A DNA stretch of 6,688 bases. It comes from Oscillospiraceae bacterium. Its GTDB lineage: Bacteria; Bacillota; Clostridia; Oscillospirales; Oscillospiraceae. The position numbers and the translations under genes were made by a program. The stretch spans positions 1 to 6,688 of the forward strand of contig WQRL01000101.1 in the NCBI GenBank assembly GCA_009786775.1, written 5' to 3'. This document shows, in pieces, positions 1-5,868 of this stretch. The number at the start of each line of letters is the position of its first letter. Positions within the stretch are counted from its first letter, which is position 1. The notes under the pieces are model-generated. The model searched no databases. It saw only the letters and a list, made by a program, of their open reading frames with translations, and had not been told where the DNA came from.

Positions 1-301
1 AACTTGCTATTCTGGTGACTGCGCCTGTGAGTCCTAGCGGAACCATCACTATGACAGCAATCAAGAGCGCCGCAATTCTGGCATTTACATCCTTTACATG
101 GTGAGAAACAGTCAAAATTGAAGATTGCCCTGAGATTGGAGTGATTGACCCGGTGAGCAGGTTCCCGATTGCGCCGACGATGAACGCAAAAGCAGTGGGC
201 TTCATTTTGTAACCCTGTGCTGCCGCCCACGCGAGCATGGTCAGCCCGTTGATTGCCACAAATATTACTGCGACAATAAATACGCCTAGATCTTGAATCA
301 T
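1..301 (-). CDS. Putative multi-pass membrane permease, N-terminal fragment (cut by window edge)
   Basis: This is a partial gene on the minus strand: an ATG at 301-299 opens 100 codons that run off the left edge. The product starts MIQDLGVFIVAVIFVAINGL and has hydrophobic segments at about residues 5-30, 37-50 and 75-96, so it is an integral inner-membrane protein. A Gly/Pro/Ser-rich stretch around residues 47-62 (GNLLTGSITPISGQ) followed by a polar loop and another helix recalls NCS2-type nucleobase permeases and related clostridial transporters. That family call is from memory of similar proteins, and the substrate cannot be told. The start is supported by an AAAAGGGG Shine-Dalgarno (about 310-317) seven bases from the ATG and by a good promoter upstream. 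It is transcribed divergently from the TerB operon and is probably functionally unrelated, though the two promoters share an inverted repeat. Confidence 0.72.
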   Translation of the reverse strand, partial: MIQDLGVFIVAVIFVAINGLTMLAWAAAQGYKMKPTAFAFIVGAIGNLLTGSITPISGQSSILTVSHHVKDVNARIAALLIAVIVMVPLGLTGAVTRIAS

Positions 302-336
302 TGCTTTACCCCTTTTCGTTATTAATTTCACAACAT

Positions 337-356
337 TGCGCCTTAACTGCGGCGCA
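337..356 (-). repeat. Short inverted repeat in the 5' leader of the permease gene
   Basis: TGCGCC and GGCGCA form a perfect 6-bp stem with an 8-base loop, lying a few bases after the predicted transcription start of the minus-strand gene. It could stabilise the 5' end of the mRNA or be a protein-binding dyad. No U-run follows it, so it is not an intrinsic terminator on this strand. A stem this short may be chance. Confidence 0.35.
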
Positions 357-367
357 CGACGCTCCAC

Positions 368-395
368 ATTATATACTATCTCATAGAAAATTCAA
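368..395 (-). promoter_or_regulatory. SigA-type promoter for the membrane permease gene
   Basis: On the minus strand, TTGAAT (395-390) and a perfect TATAAT (373-368) are separated by 16 bp. Transcription would begin near 361, giving a leader of about 60 nt. That leader opens with a possible hairpin, TGCGCC/GGCGCA (356-337, loop of 8), before the Shine-Dalgarno. The box sequences and spacing are seen directly; activity is inferred. Confidence 0.6.
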
Positions 396-448
396 GGTCG
401 ATTTCATCTAAATTTCGTAAAAATTGTAACACTTTGAATTTGCTATAA
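381..448. repeat. Inverted 15-bp repeat overlapping both divergent promoters
   Basis: The minus strand at 395-381 reads TTGAATTTTCTATGA and the plus strand at 434-448 reads TTGAATTTGCTATAA. They match at 13 of 15 positions and point away from each other across a 38-bp gap. The left arm contains the -35 box of the permease promoter and the right arm runs into the -10 box of the TerB operon promoter. This could be a pair of operator sites for one regulator acting on both genes. Part of the likeness may simply reflect AT-rich promoter sequence. Confidence 0.4.
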
Positions 449-449
449 T
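441..449 (+). promoter_or_regulatory. Extended -10 promoter for the TerB/ATPase/helicase operon
   Basis: TGCTATAAT is an extended -10 element (TG at 441-442, perfect TATAAT at 444-449). There is no good -35 at 16-18 bp; the nearest candidate, TTGTAA (424-429), leaves only a 14-bp spacer, which fits an extended -10 promoter that does not need a strong -35. Transcription should start near 456, leaving a leader of about 64 nt. No other strong promoter was noticed before 5788, which agrees with one transcript for the three genes. Confidence 0.55.
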
Positions 450-519
450 ATGTGGTAGAATGTTTCGATAGGCTGTCGGTGAAATTCGTTCGTATTTTCG
501 GGCAAGTTGCGGGGTTTGT

Positions 520-2262
520 ATGAGTCAAAATGGTGAGCACAAAGTATATGAGCCGTCGAAAATCCCCTCACGCTCTGCCGGGCAGAGTGCGCAACGCATG
601 GCTCAAAAACCTGAGTCCAGCAGCACATCCGGCCCGCAGGACAGCGGTGTGTACTATGAGATTGAGTACGATGCAAGCCCTTTTCCGGGCGTCGGTAAAT
701 TTGTTCCGAAACCGCAGAAAATTGCAGAAGCCTCCGAGGACCCCATCCGCGAAAAATTCGTTGAAATGAGAGATATTTCAAGGGTTCACCGCTCGCCAAA
801 TTCCTATGTAAGATTTTTCGGCCGCAATTCCTCCCGCGACAATAGTTTCATTTTCTACAAGCAAGCCCTGTTAATGGCCGATTTCACTGATGATTTTGAA
901 GGCAATGCCCCTTTCTCCGAATATTTCCCATATTATCAGATGATGGGTTACGATCAGCTTCGGACATATTTCACCTGGCGCACCTCAGTAAGAGGCGGCA
1001 CCGTAGCAAATGTTTCGCTCTCATATGCTTTCCTTTATATCTATGAGCTTCTGAGCAACATTGGAGTCCGGGATCCACAGGAAGGGCTTGAGAAGCTGCT
1101 ATTTTTCTGGCAAGAGTTTAGGGTGCATAACAAGGCAATTGAGAAATATGTACTGCGCTGGGTTAAGGATTACCACGTGTATTATGAACTGCCGTGGACA
1201 TTTCACGAATTTGCCGAAAAGCACAACCTGACGGGGACGTATCCTAAACTTACAGATTCTAAGGACTCATTTGAGCTTTACTGCACTATTTCAAGATATG
1301 ACATACGAAAGTCTGCCTACTACGCCTCCGGTGACAAAGCATTTATAAAAAGCTGCTTTAACCATGTCATACAAAAACTCAAGGAAAAATGTGACGGGGC
1401 AGGTATTGATTTTGAGCACTTATTGTTTGAACCTGCGCGGAAAAACACATGGACGCCTTTTAGGGATGCTCTTTTTTATGCCCATGTAAAGCAAAGGGAC
1501 AGGCAAGTTGTTTTATCTGAGCATGAAATATACCTCTGCAACGGCGGTAAGTGGGCATTTAGCGAAACAATTACAACTCAGAGCGGAAAGCAGCTTGCCG
1601 GGTACATCTTTAAGCTCATGGAATCAGTTTTGCGTCATATTGCCAAGCACAAAAACAAACTGAACCCCGCAATTGATTACTCCAAAAATCCCATAGCCTT
1701 CAAACTGCGGGAAGCCGGAATTTCTCTTGAGAATGTAATCCGCTCCGCAACACAGGAGTATTACAGGGAAGCCAACAAAACCGTAGTGAATGTGGATTTA
1801 GGTGCGCTGTCAAACATCAGGCGCGAAGCACTGGCTACCCAAGAAAAGCTAATAGTTGAGGAAACAGAGCCTGCATCAGAAAAAAACTTGCCTCTACTGC
1901 CGCCAAAAGGCGGCTTCGATGCCGCGAACCCCAAACAAGCTCTAACAACCCCTTCAACCGAGTCATCTGAACCTAAAACAATTTCTCAAAACCCTATAAT
2001 AAGCGCATCTGACAAACAATTGCAATCACAGAACCTAGACGAAAACTCTGCATTTACTGAAACTGAGATTAAAGCCCTCACCGCCGCACTGAGCGGGGAA
2101 CATAATATAAATGACATCGCCGCCGAGGGCGGCATAATGCCTGAAGTCCTCATCGACTACATCAATGAGAAAGCGATGGAACTAATCGGCGACAATATTT
2201 TTGACGAAGAATTTGTACTGTATGATGACTACATAGAGATAGTAAAGGAATGGATACAATGA
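520..2262 (+). CDS. TerB_N / TerB_C domain protein (first gene of the operon)
   Basis: This 580-aa cytosolic protein has no signal peptide or membrane helix. Residues 1-80 are polar, rich in Ser, Pro and Gln, and probably disordered. A TerB_N domain follows, roughly 83-230, recognised by the core YYQMMGYDQLRTYFTWR (138-154), VRGG just after it, and the helix with SYAFLYIYELLSNIG. A family-typical middle region carries DRQVVLSEHEIYLC (327-340) and SGKQLAGYIFKLMESVLR (355-372). A TerB_C domain, roughly 375-580, shows VDLGALSNIRREA and ends in MPEVLIDYINEKAMELIGD; it is split by a low-complexity linker at about 447-515. I do not see the classical metal-binding TerB core that lies between these domains in some relatives. 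TerB-family proteins belong to tellurite/stress (Ter) networks, and the N/C forms often neighbour helicases and ATPases. A sensor or scaffold role for the complex encoded here is inference. The ATG has a weak GCGGGG Shine-Dalgarno (509-514); residue 27 (Met, at 598) is a less likely start. The stop overlaps the next gene. Confidence 0.85.
   Translation: MSQNGEHKVYEPSKIPSRSAGQSAQRMAQKPESSSTSGPQDSGVYYEIEYDASPFPGVGKFVPKPQKIAEASEDPIREKFVEMRDISRVHRSPNSYVRFFGRNSSRDNSFIFYKQALLMADFTDDFEGNAPFSEYFPYYQMMGYDQLRTYFTWRTSVRGGTVANVSLSYAFLYIYELLSNIGVRDPQEGLEKLLFFWQEFRVHNKAIEKYVLRWVKDYHVYYELPWTFHEFAEKHNLTGTYPKLTDSKDSFELYCTISRYDIRKSAYYASGDKAFIKSCFNHVIQKLKEKCDGAGIDFEHLLFEPARKNTWTPFRDALFYAHVKQRDRQVVLSEHEIYLCNGGKWAFSETITTQSGKQLAGYIFKLMESVLRHIAKHKNKLNPAIDYSKNPIAFKLREAGISLENVIRSATQEYYREANKTVVNVDLGALSNIRREALATQEKLIVEETEPASEKNLPLLPPKGGFDAANPKQALTTPSTESSEPKTISQNPIISASDKQLQSQNLDENSAFTETEIKALTAALSGEHNINDIAAEGGIMPEVLIDYINEKAMELIGDNIFDEEFVLYDDYIEIVKEWIQ
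1899..1914 (+). repeat. Perfect small palindrome inside the TerB_C linker
   Basis: GCCGCC, AAAA, GGCGGC forms a 6-bp GC stem with a tetraloop inside the coding region. It encodes part of LLPPKGGFD in the disordered linker that splits the TerB_C region. No U-run follows, so it is not an intrinsic terminator in this direction. It may be a miniature palindromic element inserted in frame at a tolerant site, or a chance hairpin. Confidence 0.4.
2244..2262 (+). promoter_or_regulatory. Shine-Dalgarno and ATGA overlap that set the ATPase start
   Basis: AAAGGA (2244-2249) lies 9 bases before the ATG at 2259-2261, which overlaps the upstream TGA (2260-2262) as ATGA. The other in-frame ATG at 2250 directly abuts the same AAAGGA, leaving no spacing. 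The 2259 start is therefore preferred, and the overlap implies translational coupling with the TerB-type gene. Confidence 0.75.
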
Positions 2263-3581
2263 GTGTGGCAAACAAGGTGCCGAACCGTATAGCTAGTGTT
2301 TTAATGAATGCCCTAAAAGGCGGCGTTGTGCCGCGTGTGGGCCTTGAGTATATTACCGTCGGCAGGGCGCAGGAAATCTCCGCCATTTTGCACGACATTG
2401 AGATGATTGAAGCCGGAAGCGCCTCCTTCCGCTTCATTGTCGGCAAGTATGGCAGCGGCAAGAGCTTCATGCTCCAGACTATCCGCAACTATGCCACAGC
2501 CAAGGGTTTTGTGGTTGTCGATGCCGACCTTTCCCCAGAGCGCCGCTTTGCAGGCACAAAAGGCCAAGGCCTTGCAACATACAAGGAGCTCATAAGAAAC
2601 CTCTCCACAAAGTCAAAACCTGACGGCGGAGCTCTCCCGCTTATACTAGAGAAATGGATTTCAGGCATTCAGGCTTTAGTTAAAGTTGAATCAGACACCG
2701 AAGGCGAAGAGTTTGACGCACTTGTAGAGAAGCAAATATTCGCAGTAGCGGGCTCCCTTGAGGGCATGGTGAACGGCTTTGAGTTTGCAAAGGCCGTTGT
2801 ATCCTACTGGAGAGCCTACCGCAACGACGACACAGCTCTCAAATCAAATGTCCTCAAATGGTTTAGGGGCGAATATCCCACGAGAAAAGAAGCCAAGGAT
2901 GAACTTGGAATAAACTTCATTGTAACAGATGAAACATGGTACGACTTTCTAAAAGTATTCGCCGCATTTCTCGTAGGAGCGGGCTATAAGGGGCTTTTAG
3001 TGTTAATTGACGAACTTGTGAATATTTTCAAGATCTCAAACTCCATCACCAGATCCAACAACTACGAAAAAATCCTCACCATGTATAACGATGTGCTTCA
3101 GGGCAAGGCAAGCCACATAGGCTTTCTCATGGGTGCCACCCCTCAGTGCATTGAGGACAAGTACAAAGGTGTGTTCAGCTACGAAGCTCTGCGCTCCCGC
3201 CTATCTGAGGGGCATTTCGCCACATCGGATGTAAAGGATCTCACAGCCCCCATAATCCGCCTGCAAATGCTCTCACAAGAAGAGATGTATATTCTGATAG
3301 AGAAGCTCATGCACATCCATGCACAACTCTACAGTTACGCCCCTACCCTGACCCATGACGATTTAATTTATTTTCTAAACGTGGAGTACAACCGCGTAGG
3401 AGCGCAAACACACATCACCCCGCGCGAGATAATCAGGGATTTCATTGAGCTTGTCAACATACTGCATCAAAACCCGCACAAATCCGTTTCGGAGATTTTG
3501 GGCGATAACAGCTTTGAACTGGCCAAAGGCGGGCTGGACGGCGAAGAAATCCAAGCCGAGTTTCAAGAATTCGAGGTGTAA
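2259..3581 (+). CDS. BrxC/BrxD-type (DUF2791) P-loop ATPase
   Basis: This 440-aa soluble ATPase has a Walker A, GKYGSGKS, at residues 62-69 (Lys68, Ser69) and a Walker B, LLVLIDE, at 246-252 with Asp251 and Glu252 for Mg2+ binding and hydrolysis. MGATP (291-295), after a beta strand, looks like a sensor segment. ALRSRLSEGHF further on and TPREIIRDFIELVNILHQNP near the C terminus are typical of the DUF2791/BrxC-BrxD group. The length fits BrxD of type 2 BREX, and all catalytic motifs appear intact. BrxD-like proteins work beside an Lhr-like helicase, as encoded here by the next gene; a role as an ATP-driven switch or loader for that helicase is inference. The start at 2259 overlaps the previous stop, while 2250 would add three residues (MDT). 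The gene stops 2 nt before the helicase start. It could also be called a generic ATP-binding protein of the TerB_N neighbourhood rather than a true BrxD. Confidence 0.86.
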   Translation: MSVANKVPNRIASVLMNALKGGVVPRVGLEYITVGRAQEISAILHDIEMIEAGSASFRFIVGKYGSGKSFMLQTIRNYATAKGFVVVDADLSPERRFAGTKGQGLATYKELIRNLSTKSKPDGGALPLILEKWISGIQALVKVESDTEGEEFDALVEKQIFAVAGSLEGMVNGFEFAKAVVSYWRAYRNDDTALKSNVLKWFRGEYPTRKEAKDELGINFIVTDETWYDFLKVFAAFLVGAGYKGLLVLIDELVNIFKISNSITRSNNYEKILTMYNDVLQGKASHIGFLMGATPQCIEDKYKGVFSYEALRSRLSEGHFATSDVKDLTAPIIRLQMLSQEEMYILIEKLMHIHAQLYSYAPTLTHDDLIYFLNVEYNRVGAQTHITPREIIRDFIELVNILHQNPHKSVSEILGDNSFELAKGGLDGEEIQAEFQEFEV

Positions 3582-3586
3582 TAGTG
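3573..3586 (+). promoter_or_regulatory. Shine-Dalgarno for the GTG-started helicase gene
   Basis: GAGGTG (3573-3578) is a strong Shine-Dalgarno overlapping the last codons of the ATPase gene and sits 5 bases before GTG (3584-3586). It decides the non-ATG start of the helicase and shows that its translation begins where the ATPase gene ends. Confidence 0.75.
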
Positions 3587-5788
3587 GATATATTCTACAG
3601 GCTGGCTCCCTTTATTCAAGACTTTATTTATCAGAACAAATGGGAAGAACTGCGGGGCAATCAAGTTGCGGCTTGCCAGGTCGTTTTCGACAGCGACGAT
3701 AATCTTCTTCTATCCTCAGGCACGGCCTCAGGCAAGACTGAGGCCGCTTTTTTACCTGTGCTCACAGAGCTTTACAACAACCCCTCCCGCTCAGTCGGCA
3801 TTCTTTACATATCGCCCCTCAAAGCCCTTATTAACGACCAGTTCATACGGCTGGAGCAGATGCTCATTGACTCCCACATACCTGTGACAAAATGGCATGG
3901 GGACGCATCTCAGACTCAAAAAAACAAGCTCATAAAATCCCCCGAAGGGCTGCTGCAAATCACCCCCGAATCCTTGGAGAGCCTGATTACAAATAAACGC
4001 GGAGCAGTGCTGTCAATGTTTTCTGACCTGCGCTTTGTAATAATCGACGAGGTTCATTACTTCATGCGTGATGTACGGGGTTTGCAGCTTCTATGTGTTT
4101 TAGAGCGGATAATGAGGCTCACAGGTGTAAACCCGCGCAGGATTGGCCTTTCTGCAACCCTGGGCGATTTATCCCTTGCCCAAAACTGGCTAAACACCAA
4201 TACAGGGAGAGCCTGCGCCGCACCTGTCACACAGGAAGGCAAAAAGCGCGTCAGGCTGCATGTGGAACGCTTTGTCAATTATGCCGACAAGCGGGATTTT
4301 GAAACCACCGACGGCAGCGGCAATATAACAGATGTGAGCGGCGGCGACATAGGCGACCGCGAGCATTATGAATATCTCTTCAAGCAGACTTTGGATAAAA
4401 AAACAATCATCTTCACCAACAGCCGCGAGGAAACAGAGTTCATCTTAGCTCATTTGCGTGAAATCGCCCTTAAAAACAAAGCTCCCGATGTCTATAGAGT
4501 ACACCATGGCAACGTATCCGCCCTGCTGCGCGAAAGCACAGAGGATGAGATGAAATCCGCCGATGAAAAAATCGTCACAGGAGCCACTGTCACACTGGAG
4601 CTCGGCATTGACATAGGCTCCCTTGACCAAGCTGTTCAGGTGGGCGCACCTTTGAGTGTTTCAAGTTTTGCACAGCGCCTGGGCCGCTGCGGCAGGCGCG
4701 GCCAGGTGCCACAGCTTCTATTTACTTTTGTCGAGAGCATTCAAATCAATTCCGCAGACATCCTAGGCCCGATTAACTGGGGCTTTATACGGACCATAGG
4801 CATTATAGAGCTCTATCTTAAAGAACACTGGCTTGAACCGATCCCCCCGCTCCACCACGCTTATAATTTGCTCTACCACCAGACCATGAGCTGCTTAAAA
4901 AGCAGTGGTGAAATGTCAGCCGCAGCCTTAGCTCAAAACGTATTATCCCTAGGCTGCTTCACGCACATCCCCCAAGAGGACTACAAGCACCTTCTCACCC
5001 ACCTAATTGAGATTGACCAGCTCGCCCGTACTGAACACGGCGGCCTCATGATTGGCCGCGAAGGGGAAAAAGTAATAAACAGCCACAAATTCCTTACGGT
5101 GTTCATCGCCCCGGAATACCTGCTTGTAAAAGATGAAAACCGCACCATTGGCACGGTTGACAAAATATACCCCGTCGGCACCCGTTTTGCGCTGGCCGGA
5201 ATTGCATGGGAAACCGTCGATGTAAACGAGAAGTCCAAAGTAATTTTCGTAAAGCGGGTTCCAGGCATCTCCTTAGTTGACTGGGACGTGGACTTCACAG
5301 CAGAGGTGCATACAGTGCTAGTGCGCAAGATGCGAAGCATTTTGCTAGAGGACGGGGAATATCCATACCTCAGCCTCCGCTGCAAGGAACGCTTAAACGA
5401 GATCCAGTACATCTCGCGCAACAGCGGCATACTTGAAAACCTAGTGACACAGCTTTCGGAAAAGAAATTTGCAATTTTCCCATGGATAGGCACAAGGCAG
5501 CTCATGACGCTAAACTACGCCCTGCGCCACAAAGGAATAAAAAGCAAGCTCCCGTATATAACATGCGTATATCTTGAAGTAATTTTCGACGGCACGGCAG
5601 AAACTCTGGAATTTGTCATACAGGACATCCTCCGCAGCCACCTAGACCTCTACGCCCTCCCCCTACCTGACAAAGTGCAAGTTGAGAGCAAGTACAACGA
5701 ATTCATCCCCCTAGACCTTCTCCGCAAACAGTTCATTGAAGACTACCTCGATTTCGAAGGCCTGAAAAGAGACATGAGCGGGATATAA
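3584..5788 (+). CDS. Lhr-like superfamily II DEAD/DEAH-box helicase (BrxHI-like)
   Basis: This 734-aa protein is an ATP-dependent nucleic-acid helicase, by family most likely acting on DNA. Its motifs run in order: a Q-like region WEELRGNQ near residue 20; motif I GTASGKT (46-52, Lys51); Ia ISPLKAL (76-82); Ib ITPESLESL; II DEVH (155-158); III SAT (190-192); IV TIIFTNSREETE (274-285); V TLELGIDIGSLD (337-348); and VI QRLGRCGRRG (364-373). All catalytic residues are present. The ELGIDIG form of motif V and the QRLGRCGRRG form of motif VI are Lhr-like. The C-terminal half has the beta-rich segment typical of Lhr proteins (LLVKDENRTIGTVDKI from 513, then FALAGIAWETVDV). The length suits BrxHI of type 2 BREX and is about half that of long Lhr proteins. 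The GTG start has a GAGGTG Shine-Dalgarno at 3573-3578, and the next residues (DIFYRLAPFIQDFIY) fit the start of this family. It is the last gene of the operon; with the ATPase it probably forms the motor part of the complex. Confidence 0.9.
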   Translation: MDIFYRLAPFIQDFIYQNKWEELRGNQVAACQVVFDSDDNLLLSSGTASGKTEAAFLPVLTELYNNPSRSVGILYISPLKALINDQFIRLEQMLIDSHIPVTKWHGDASQTQKNKLIKSPEGLLQITPESLESLITNKRGAVLSMFSDLRFVIIDEVHYFMRDVRGLQLLCVLERIMRLTGVNPRRIGLSATLGDLSLAQNWLNTNTGRACAAPVTQEGKKRVRLHVERFVNYADKRDFETTDGSGNITDVSGGDIGDREHYEYLFKQTLDKKTIIFTNSREETEFILAHLREIALKNKAPDVYRVHHGNVSALLRESTEDEMKSADEKIVTGATVTLELGIDIGSLDQAVQVGAPLSVSSFAQRLGRCGRRGQVPQLLFTFVESIQINSADILGPINWGFIRTIGIIELYLKEHWLEPIPPLHHAYNLLYHQTMSCLKSSGEMSAAALAQNVLSLGCFTHIPQEDYKHLLTHLIEIDQLARTEHGGLMIGREGEKVINSHKFLTVFIAPEYLLVKDENRTIGTVDKIYPVGTRFALAGIAWETVDVNEKSKVIFVKRVPGISLVDWDVDFTAEVHTVLVRKMRSILLEDGEYPYLSLRCKERLNEIQYISRNSGILENLVTQLSEKKFAIFPWIGTRQLMTLNYALRHKGIKSKLPYITCVYLEVIFDGTAETLEFVIQDILRSHLDLYALPLPDKVQVESKYNEFIPLDLLRKQFIEDYLDFEGLKRDMSGI

Positions 5789-5815
5789 CTTTTTCAAAAA
5801 AAACCAAAACTGCCA

Positions 5816-5846
5816 TTGACTTTGACGTTACGGAATAGTATATACT
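5816..5846 (+). promoter_or_regulatory. Promoter with 19-bp spacer for the MerR-type gene
   Basis: TTGACT (5816-5821) and TATACT (5841-5846) are separated by 19 bp. Such over-long spacers are the hallmark of promoters that MerR-family activators untwist, so the gene is probably autoregulated. The spacer holds TTGACGTTAC, which looks like one half-site, but the matching right half is not evident. A perfect 10-bp palindrome, AGTATATACT (5837-5846), covers the -10. No clear terminator separates it from the helicase gene, so some read-through is possible. Confidence 0.6.
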
Positions 5847-5868
5847 GCATTTACAAGGCGGTGAAAGC

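Noticed and set aside
443..799. Open frame of 118 codons on the minus strand
   Set aside because: It overlaps the operon promoter and the start of the TerB-type gene on the opposite strand, and its Arg/His/Cys-rich product shows no family likeness. The plus-strand gene explains the region.
2250..2258. ATG at 2250 as start of the ATPase gene
   Set aside because: The Shine-Dalgarno AAAGGA touches this ATG with no spacer, whereas the ATG at 2259 has proper spacing and an ATGA overlap with the upstream stop.
4981..5505. Open frame of 174 codons on the minus strand
   Set aside because: It lies antisense inside the conserved C-terminal half of the helicase. Its product is rich in Ser, Arg and Thr with no recognisable domain, as expected of a reverse-frame shadow.
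520..5788. Calling the operon a complete type 2 BREX system
   Set aside because: Only the BrxD-like and BrxHI-like members are present. PglW, PglX, PglY and PglZ are absent, and the leading TerB_N/TerB_C gene is not a BREX component.
5789..5815. Possible terminator after the helicase (TTTTT followed by an A-run)
   Set aside because: The T-run and A-run could pair only with almost no loop, there is no GC stem, and no U-tract follows on the plus strand. It is not a credible intrinsic terminator on either strand.
5821..5840. Classical MerR dyad operator within the spacer
   Set aside because: Comparing the two halves about the spacer centre (5831) gives almost no matching positions, so only the 19-bp spacing, not a dyad, is supported.
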